Source: an uncultured Lachnospiraceae bacterium
Lineage (GTDB): Bacteria > Bacillota > Clostridia > Lachnospirales > Lachnospiraceae
Direction: 5' to 3'
NCBI GenBank assembly: GCA_900548905.1
Contig: URMK01000108.1
Span: forward strand, 1-11,619
DNA length: 11,619 nt
Shown: piece by piece, positions 5,958-11,619 of the stretch
Layout of the letters: every line of letters begins with the position of its first letter
How positions within the stretch are numbered: the stretch's first letter is position 1
Notes under the pieces: generated by a model
Databases searched by the model: none
What the model was told of the DNA's origin: nothing
The model's input: only the letters and a program-made list of their open reading frames with translations
Made by a program: the position numbers and the translations under genes

Positions 5958-7163
5958 CTATTTTCCCTTTTTTCTTAAACCCAATAAATAATCATCCACT
6001 CCCTTCAGATTTCCTGTCCAGTCTCCATCTCTGTCAAGATCCCAGGTTAATGTCTTACCCGGCAAATGCAACTCACGGCATATGTCCGAAAGCTTTCTGC
6101 AGCCCCGCTGTATATTTTCTCTTTTTACTTTTTTCTTATCGCAGGGTATATTTGTCTTATCCCACTTCCTATGATAATTCGGACACTGCATACATTTCTC
6201 ATCATAATCCCCCCTGCATTCTGTTTTTAACATTTTATCCATATCATAAGCTTCATAAATATATTCCGTTCCCATCCCCTTCATCTTTTCTAAAGAAACC
6301 GGGAGGTTCACATACTGATTTACACCAGGCACACAAACAAAAGTACAGCCTGAGAGCGCATGTGCAATATCTCCCTTTAAAGGGCCTTCTGTCACAAATG
6401 CTATCTTATCTCCCGGCTTTCCGGCCAAATGTATGGGGCTTCCCGAGGAAGCACCCATAGGATAATTAATGCTGGAAAACCACATATATTTCCTGCCTTC
6501 ATACGGCCGGTCCAGACGAATCTGTACCGCTGCAATCTGTCCCTCAATATTCCGCACCGGTATCATAAAACCCGAGGATTTTGGATGGAAATGCATTGTC
6601 CACTCCCCATCTGCATCCTGAAAGAAACCAGGTACCCCCTCAACTGTACAGCCTGCCCCCAAAAGCTTTCCTGCCAGCTTACGGTACCCAAAAGGAGGCG
6701 TGCTCCTATACCCGTTTTCTTCGATCTGCTTCTCTGTAAATCCTCTCTGCAGAAGATTGTATCTGTGGGTATCCGACAAACACAGCATAGAAAAAAGCGC
6801 GGTATACGTTTTATCCTTAACATCAGCTGATGCCGCCATAGCATTTATAATTTCCGGTTCTGCTTCCTTGGTTTTCATAGGATATGCAAGTGTCTGTCTG
6901 TTCTCTCCCAGAGCCTCCATAATTTCTTTATAAGCAGTCTGGTTATCTACGTGATATACGTTTCCATACAGAGCCAGCATTCCTCCAGTCTCTCCGCAGC
7001 GGTTACATTTAAACACATTTTTCTTCAGATTCAGATTCATCTTCCCCTTCGTCTCCCCGCAGAATGGACAATTTACATCCAGACTGACCGCATTTTTATG
7101 ACGGATATGCAGGTTCAACAGATAAGCGACATCCTTAATTGTAAAAGGAAAATCCGAAGCCAC
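5958..7163 (-). CDS. CHC2 zinc-finger / TOPRIM primase-like protein
   Basis: This 401-residue protein resembles the DnaG-type primases and related DUF3854-type proteins of phages and plasmids; it probably makes primers for replication of the element. An N-terminal zinc ribbon has CPFC (C32, C35) and CNRC (C53, C56). The middle has the RNA-polymerase-like core. The TOPRIM domain carries the acidic motif TEGPLK (E259, K263) and AYDMD (D307, D309), and the protein closes with a WTGNLKGVDDYL segment (382-393). There is no helicase domain; a helicase is encoded upstream in the operon. Unusually, four cysteines, C316-x7-C324-x2-C327-x13-C341, sit directly after the DMD motif, with C355 and C362 beyond, like an inserted second metal site. 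The start is GTG at 7163, supported by AAAGGAGG six bases upstream. A terminator follows the gene. DNA-binding TOPRIM protein without primase activity is the alternative. Confidence 0.85.
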   Translation of the reverse strand: MASDFPFTIKDVAYLLNLHIRHKNAVSLDVNCPFCGETKGKMNLNLKKNVFKCNRCGETGGMLALYGNVYHVDNQTAYKEIMEALGENRQTLAYPMKTKEAEPEIINAMAASADVKDKTYTALFSMLCLSDTHRYNLLQRGFTEKQIEENGYRSTPPFGYRKLAGKLLGAGCTVEGVPGFFQDADGEWTMHFHPKSSGFMIPVRNIEGQIAAVQIRLDRPYEGRKYMWFSSINYPMGASSGSPIHLAGKPGDKIAFVTEGPLKGDIAHALSGCTFVCVPGVNQYVNLPVSLEKMKGMGTEYIYEAYDMDKMLKTECRGDYDEKCMQCPNYHRKWDKTNIPCDKKKVKRENIQRGCRKLSDICRELHLPGKTLTWDLDRDGDWTGNLKGVDDYLLGLRKKGK

Positions 7164-7180
7164 AGCCTGCCTCCTTTCTA

Positions 7181-7200
7181 CAGTCCGGCAAGCCGGGCTG
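7181..7200. repeat. Near-perfect palindrome before the primase-like gene
   Basis: CAG-T-CCGGC-AA-GCCGG-G-CTG is a 20-base inverted repeat in the 58-base gap between the annealing-protein candidate and the primase-like gene. As - strand RNA it would form CCGG-CUUG-CCGG, a stem closed by a CUUG loop, just upstream of the GGAGG ribosome binding site. No T-run follows, so it is not a terminator; it could be an mRNA processing or stability element, or a protein-binding site. Confidence 0.55.
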
Positions 7201-7221
7201 CCTGTTCTTAATAAAGGCTAC

Positions 7222-8115
7222 TTATCCTGCCTGTTTTAATGCAGAATCCAGCAGAAACCTTGCAGCTGCACGCAGCAGGTTATCCGGGCCTCCATAGGAT
7301 TTCACATACCATTCCAGGGCCTGCGGTTTTTCTATCGCCAGATCCCCCAGTGTCATACCATGATAATACTTTGTGGATATCACCACTTCCGCAGCTCTTT
7401 CCCTGGTTAATAAAGCGTAAATCTGTTCAACCGGCAAATCCTTACGAATGTCGGCCATGCTCTGTTCTGCCTTCTTTTCAGCCTGTGATTCTTTCTGATT
7501 AACTCTACCCATCTTTGGGATTTTCTTACTTTCTTCTGTAAAATCACCCTCATCCGATACTCCAATCGATTCCGGAACATCAAATCCGTCCTCGCCGGGG
7601 CTTATATCCATATAAGTACCTTCAGCCAGACCTTCCTCCTGAAACAATATATCTACTTCAAATGGCGCTTCTGTCACCTGAGGATCTGTTTCTCCATCGC
7701 GATCCGAAAACTGAAGCCCAAAACCGGCGTCCGTAAGCGCCCTTCCCACAGCTGCAGTCTCAGCAAGCTCCACATATTTACTTCCGAACGTGTCCTCTGC
7801 CGAAAAAAACTTCTGGGCAAATGCATTGGCAACAAAATTCTCCTCCGCATCACTGCGGTTCAGATATACCTTAGCTTCCACTATGACCACCTGATCCGTC
7901 AGCTTCAATATCTTCTTTACCACTTTTCCCTCCGGATACTTCAATCGGAACCATAACTTCCGAAATGCCACATCCAGATAGTAGGTAACCTTACCTCCTT
8001 CCTCCCGGATCATGCGCATATACTTTCTGGGTTCAAAACCTTCTACCCTATTTAATTTTTTTACCTCTTTTACTTCATCATACATACCGTTCTGATTACC
8101 AATTGCTTCATTCAT
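7222..8115 (-). CDS. Putative single-strand annealing protein (Rad52/Erf-like), uncertain
   Basis: A 297-residue protein I cannot assign firmly. Residues about 40-85 form alternating strands (YYLDVAFRKLWFRLKYPEG, VVIVEAKVYL). They are followed by FGSKYVELAETAAVGRALTDAGFG (109-133, shown in part), a pattern like the A-E-T-x-A-x-GRAL-x-x-x-GFG segment seen in some phage single-strand annealing or Rad52/Erf-like proteins. An acidic low-complexity linker (about 138-225) leads to a small C-terminal domain (228-290) with YYHGMTLGDLAIEKPQALEW, similar to the K-G-x-T-L-G-x-L ... L-E-W domain found at the ends of ExoX-like nucleases. Its place in an operon with a YqaJ-type exonuclease fits the known exonuclease/annealing-protein pairing. 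The start at 8115 has AGGAG nine bases upstream. An accessory ssDNA-binding protein is the alternative. Confidence 0.6.
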   Translation of the reverse strand: MNEAIGNQNGMYDEVKEVKKLNRVEGFEPRKYMRMIREEGGKVTYYLDVAFRKLWFRLKYPEGKVVKKILKLTDQVVIVEAKVYLNRSDAEENFVANAFAQKFFSAEDTFGSKYVELAETAAVGRALTDAGFGLQFSDRDGETDPQVTEAPFEVDILFQEEGLAEGTYMDISPGEDGFDVPESIGVSDEGDFTEESKKIPKMGRVNQKESQAEKKAEQSMADIRKDLPVEQIYALLTRERAAEVVISTKYYHGMTLGDLAIEKPQALEWYVKSYGGPDNLLRAAARFLLDSALKQAG

Positions 8116-8241
8116 CCTTCGACACTCCTTTCGAAAAATACCCGCTCTTAAAATAGGTATCCGTTTGTCTCATCTTTCCTTGAAAATATTTAAATAACCT
8201 TCTACTCCAGATAATTTACGCGCACTCCGGCACCCATCTTT
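8116..8241 (-). promoter_or_regulatory. 126-base leader between helicase and annealing-protein genes
   Basis: This is the longest gap inside the operon. It contains a weak hairpin, ATACC (8138-8142) with GGTAT (8156-8160), followed on the - strand by five T residues. It also contains a possible 21-codon frame from the ATG at 8173 to the stop at 8108, which overlaps the next start codon. I see no good promoter. An attenuator or coupling leader is possible, but the support is weak. Confidence 0.3.
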
Positions 8242-10494
8242 TCAGAAATTCATTGCAATCTGCTCATACTCCACATCCCGCTTTTTCGAATTCTTCAATT
8301 GATAAAATCTTTCTATGACCCTTTCCCCTAAACGGGTATTACGATTTACCGCCTGAGGGGAATGGACTGCCTGAACAATTGACCTCTTGCTTCCCACAAT
8401 GTAAACCTGGATCTGTGCTCTGGTAATGCCTGTATAAAGGATATTCCGTTTCAACATTTTATAAAACATCGGTATCCATGGAATGATAACTATGGGGTAT
8501 TCAGAACCCTGGCTCTTATGAATCGTAGTGGCATAGGAATGATCAATCATTTCCATTTCTTCCATCCCATATTCCGCTATCCTTCCATCGCCGAATTCAA
8601 GTTCCGCTTTCTTCATGCCATCCTCATCCAGGTAGATCTCCCGGATAAATCCGATATCCCCATTACTGATGCCATCCTTATTTTTGTTTTGTATAATCTT
8701 ATCTCCTGTCCGAAATATTATTCCGCCTGCCTTTATCTGTGCCTTTCCTGCCCCTTCCGGATTTATTTTCTCCCGAAGCTGCTCATTCAGCGCATTTACC
8801 GAAACAGCTCCGCGCTTCCTGTATGGCGTCAGAATCTGTACCTTTTCTATACCTTCCTGTTCTGCAGCTTCCAAATAAATTTTTCGGACAATTTCAGATG
8901 CTTCCTTATCAGATGCCGCTGGCAGAAATACAAAATCTGTCCCATACTCCAACATTGCATTATTTTCCTGCATAAGTTTTGCATTAGAAGCAATCCGGCT
9001 GTTCTGCCCTTGGCGGAATACCATATCAAGCACGGTAATCGGCACAATACCGCAGAGAACCAGATCCCGGAAAACATTCCCCGGGCCAACACTTGGCAGC
9101 TGGTTCACGTCACCAACTAGAACAATTCTGGCGCCTTTACGGATATGCCGGTAAAACGCAGCGGCCAGACGCATATCTACCATAGACTGTTCATCCAATA
9201 TAATAAAGTCTGCCTCCAAATCCATACGTTCAGGTTCAAAATCCTCATCGTCCCCCAACAGGCCAAGTCCATTGTGCATGGTACATGCCGAAAGGTCTCC
9301 TGTACTTTCAGCCATCCTTCTGCTCGCCCGGCCGGTAGGCGCCATCAGCAGCGCATTCCTGCCGCCTGTTTTATGATAAACATAAAGCAGTACCTTCTCC
9401 ACCGTTGTTTTTCCCGTTCCAGGCCCTCCGGATATAATGCTGAGCAGATTTAAGAACACCATTTTAACGGCTTCTCTTTGCCTTTGAGATAGCAAAATTC
9501 CCAGTTCTTTCTGTGCCTCCGTAATCAATCCGTCCAATGCTTTGCCCTCCACCGCTTCCTGCTCTTCCTCAAGCAGTATCTGCGCAATGATCTCCGCTGT
9601 CTCTGTTTCGTTCCGATAATTGGATACAGGGTAAATGGCCCCCTGTTCCACCACCAAATCTCCATCCTGTGTCATATGGTAAATAGCTGTGCTAACCTCC
9701 CGTTCCTGCACCACCTCTGAAGAAAATCCCTCATTCAGCTGACGGTAAACCATTTCCGTAAACTGCTCCTTCTCCTGAAACAGATGTCCCTCTTTCATAA
9801 TCCGATCCATGCAGTAATTAATACATCCCTCAATCCGCATCGGATCATTCAGCCTGCACCTATTTGCCCTGGCAATCTCATCGACTGTTAAAAAACCAAA
9901 CCCTGAAATACCACATAAAACAAATGGCCTGTTCTTAACAATATCCAAAGAATCCCTGCCGAGCTCCTCATAAATTTTCCGGATTTTCCTGTCCGATATC
10001 TTATATGGCTTTAAATAGGCTGCCAGATCACGCAGTGCATAGCTTTCCTGATAGGAAAAAAGAATGGCCTTCAGTTTCTTCTCCGTAATCCCCTTAATCT
10101 GCAGGAACTTGTCCGGTTCCTTTTCTAACACCTTAAAGGTTTGTATTCCAAACCGTTCTGTAATCAGTTCCGCAGTCCTTGGTCCGAGCCCTTTTATCAT
10201 ACCGGAGGCAAGGTACCCTCTGATTCCTTCAATTGTCTGGGGAAGAACCTGTTCAAACGATTCTACTGCAAGCTGCATACCGTGTTTATTTTTGCACCAT
10301 TTTCCATACAGCTCCACCTCAATTGCATCTGTCTGCGGAAGGCCGCTGCCTACTGCCCGGAAAAGGATTCCGCCTTCTTTATCCCTGTTATCCCTGGCCG
10401 CAAGCGGCACACTACCATCCGCAGTTTGATAAATAAAAACACAATAGCCATTCTCCTCATTCCGGTAAATTTCCCTCACATATCTGCATCTCAT
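8242..10494 (-). CDS. recD2: RecD2-like 5'-3' DNA helicase (superfamily 1B)
   Basis: This 750-residue ATP-dependent DNA helicase is of the usual length for the RecBC-independent RecD2 family. The N-terminal OB-like part is followed by helix-hairpin-helix segments (IKGLGPRTAELITERFG from residue 100; IKGITEKKL from 133). Helicase motifs are in order and intact: Walker A GGPGTGKTT (356-364), APTGRASRRMAE (385-396), Walker B DEQS (434-437), GDVNQLPSVGPGN (461-473), VFRQ (492-495), the C-terminal SYATTIHKSQGSEY (653-666), and YTGITRA (687-693). It probably unwinds DNA for recombination, or serves as the replicative helicase for the element's primase. Its ATG shares one base with the stop codon of the upstream exonuclease gene (TAATG), with GGAGG seven bases upstream, so translation is coupled. 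It could be an element-borne paralogue of the chromosomal enzyme. Confidence 0.93.
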   Translation of the reverse strand: MRCRYVREIYRNEENGYCVFIYQTADGSVPLAARDNRDKEGGILFRAVGSGLPQTDAIEVELYGKWCKNKHGMQLAVESFEQVLPQTIEGIRGYLASGMIKGLGPRTAELITERFGIQTFKVLEKEPDKFLQIKGITEKKLKAILFSYQESYALRDLAAYLKPYKISDRKIRKIYEELGRDSLDIVKNRPFVLCGISGFGFLTVDEIARANRCRLNDPMRIEGCINYCMDRIMKEGHLFQEKEQFTEMVYRQLNEGFSSEVVQEREVSTAIYHMTQDGDLVVEQGAIYPVSNYRNETETAEIIAQILLEEEQEAVEGKALDGLITEAQKELGILLSQRQREAVKMVFLNLLSIISGGPGTGKTTVEKVLLYVYHKTGGRNALLMAPTGRASRRMAESTGDLSACTMHNGLGLLGDDEDFEPERMDLEADFIILDEQSMVDMRLAAAFYRHIRKGARIVLVGDVNQLPSVGPGNVFRDLVLCGIVPITVLDMVFRQGQNSRIASNAKLMQENNAMLEYGTDFVFLPAASDKEASEIVRKIYLEAAEQEGIEKVQILTPYRKRGAVSVNALNEQLREKINPEGAGKAQIKAGGIIFRTGDKIIQNKNKDGISNGDIGFIREIYLDEDGMKKAELEFGDGRIAEYGMEEMEMIDHSYATTIHKSQGSEYPIVIIPWIPMFYKMLKRNILYTGITRAQIQVYIVGSKRSIVQAVHSPQAVNRNTRLGERVIERFYQLKNSKKRDVEYEQIAMNF

Positions 10495-11534
10495 TATGCC
10501 GCCTCCTTTATTTTGACTGAAAACCGCCTGCTTTCCGACACACTTACATAATCATCATAAATGTCAGGCCGCTGAATTTTCAGCCGTTCCAGGGCTTTTT
10601 TGTCGATACTAACGCGGTACATAGGATTGTAAGAAATCATATATTCTTTATTCCCGCTGCTGATTTTCCCAGTGCAATTCGGGCCAAGCTCTTCAATAAT
10701 ATCCAGATACGACTGCTTCATTTCCTCATCCAGCCGTTTCACTTCCTTTTCCGCTTCAGCTTTCTGTCCTTTACAGCTCAAATATTTTTTCACAGACTTC
10801 AAATGCGTTGGGGAGAGTATCACAGTATCCGAATCTTTTTCCGCCGGTCCATAATGTCTTCGGATACTTTCCAGTACCAAATCCGGTTTTTCTATGTATG
10901 GCGGTTCCATCTTCTTCTGTACATACTCCTTCCAAAAATTTGCTTCCTCGGCAATCAAATCCTCTTCAATATCCAATTCCCGCTCCATATGCCGGATAAT
11001 GAACTCGTTTTCATTGTTGCCATATAAACACGCAAAATAAACCTCATCAAGATTCATCACCGCCATATAGTGCCTTCCCTGGTATTCATAATTTACAGGC
11101 ACGCTGTCATTTGCCCACTTATTCTGACAATTATAGTTCGTGGTCTTGCATTCCAGGATCCCTGTTCTGCCGTTTCCAAAATCTATAAAAAAGTCCACAT
11201 CCGCAAGCATAAATGGAAAGAGCGTATGTCTGAACATTTTTCGGACAGGATATACTCTCAGACCTGTTTTTACAGAGAATATCTCTGCAACCAAATCCTC
11301 CAGACGATGCCCTACTTTTTTCGCAACCCAGTTGCTCTCTTCTTCATCCATAATCTCCTGTATCCCACATTTGTCATAATACAAATCCCGTATTGTACAA
11401 AAGGGTGACAATCCCATCACAGCCGCGGCATCACTTCCGCCAATACCAAGCCGCCGGTACTCCAGCCAATGCTCATTGGTCAGCCCTTCTGTAGAAACTA
11501 AAACCTCAGGTTCATAATTCAAATATAAACTCAT
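10494..11534 (-). CDS. YqaJ-family (lambda-type) exonuclease
   Basis: A 346-residue nuclease of the YqaJ viral recombinase family (PD-(D/E)XK fold). It is expected to resect one strand of double-stranded DNA to leave single strands for an annealing protein. Visible motifs: RRLGIGGSDAAAVMGLSP (residues 27-44), HRLED (E79), LADVD (D112, D114), the catalytic GILECKTTN (E128, K130), and a YQGRHYMAV segment (151-159) matching the conserved QxQHY region. The C-terminal third is helical and charged (KKYLSCKGQ to EEL), as in phage and plasmid members. The start at 11534 is supported by AAGGAG nine bases upstream. The frame is open further to 11606, but that extension crosses the intron boundary at 11565/11566. 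It is the first visible gene of the operon and is coupled to the helicase gene. Confidence 0.92.
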   Translation of the reverse strand: MSLYLNYEPEVLVSTEGLTNEHWLEYRRLGIGGSDAAAVMGLSPFCTIRDLYYDKCGIQEIMDEEESNWVAKKVGHRLEDLVAEIFSVKTGLRVYPVRKMFRHTLFPFMLADVDFFIDFGNGRTGILECKTTNYNCQNKWANDSVPVNYEYQGRHYMAVMNLDEVYFACLYGNNENEFIIRHMERELDIEEDLIAEEANFWKEYVQKKMEPPYIEKPDLVLESIRRHYGPAEKDSDTVILSPTHLKSVKKYLSCKGQKAEAEKEVKRLDEEMKQSYLDIIEELGPNCTGKISSGNKEYMISYNPMYRVSIDKKALERLKIQRPDIYDDYVSVSESRRFSVKIKEAA

Positions 11535-11565
11535 ATATTTTTTCTCCTTCCTAAAAGAAAAGACG

Positions 11566-11619
11566 GTGCGCCCGTAAGGGTGTATATCAAAATCCGCCTT
11601 TAGCAAGCGGTAGGTAAAA
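11566..11619 (+). mobile_element. 5' end of a bacterial group II intron (cut by window edge)
   Basis: The + strand from 11566 begins GTGCGCCC-GTAA-GGGTGTA. The GUGCG start is the conserved 5' end of bacterial group II introns, and the GCCC/GGGU pairing just after it matches the start of well-known introns such as that of lactococcal ltrB. A second small stem, CCGC (11594-11597) with GCGG (11607-11610), occupies the position of the next domain I stem. The 5' splice site would lie between 11565 and 11566. The rest of domain I, the reverse transcriptase and domains V-VI would be beyond the window. The intron runs opposite to the exonuclease operon and sits 31 bases upstream of its start codon. 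Confidence 0.78.

Noticed and set aside
8518..9120. 200-codon open frame on the + strand
   Set aside because: It is a shadow of the RecD2-like helicase gene, whose motifs are intact, and it has no domain signature.
11535..11606. 24-codon extension of the YqaJ nuclease
   Set aside because: It crosses into the intron-like sequence and ignores the good RBS before 11534.

Overview
The window looks like a mobile or plasmid-like replicon of a Firmicute, most likely a Clostridia-class gut bacterium. The reasons are the strong AGGAG-type ribosome binding sites, a surface protein with SLH and Trp/Tyr cell-wall-binding repeats, a ParM-type actin, and a phage/plasmid recombination set. No rRNA, tRNA, CRISPR array or intact transposase gene is visible.

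Left part (1-4355, + strand): an AT-rich non-coding edge with short direct repeats, a structured leader, and one large GC-rich gene (336-4298). The gene encodes a secreted protein with a Cys/His-rich N-terminus, leucine-rich repeats, an InlB-B-like module, three cadherin-like beta-sandwich repeats, three SLH domains and a terminal cell-wall-binding repeat. It ends in a clear intrinsic terminator. A repeat-bearing intergenic stretch of about 225 bases (4299-4522) separates it from the rest.

Right part (4523-11534, - strand): a more AT-rich gene block transcribed leftward. In transcription order it holds a YqaJ-family exonuclease, a RecD2-like helicase (TAATG overlap), a protein that resembles a single-strand annealing protein, and a CHC2/TOPRIM primase-like protein, closed by a strong terminator (5944 to 5908). 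A separate two-gene unit then follows from its own promoter: a ParM-like actin and an overlapping small ribbon-helix-helix protein in the ParR position. Together these suggest end resection, strand annealing, unwinding, priming and segregation functions, as expected of a large plasmid, plasmid-prophage or conjugative element.

Right edge (11566-11619, + strand): the sequence switches into what looks like the 5' end of a bacterial group II intron (GTGCG start, GCCC/GGGTG pairing). It is inserted just upstream of the exonuclease ribosome binding site, in the opposite orientation to the operon, and runs off the window.

Most notable items: the edge intron in the operon leader, the extra cysteine cluster inside the primase-like protein, the unassigned annealing-protein candidate, the lack of an obvious centromere next to parM, and a 12-base motif with an upstream TGTCAA repeated in direct orientation on both sides of the GC-rich surface gene.
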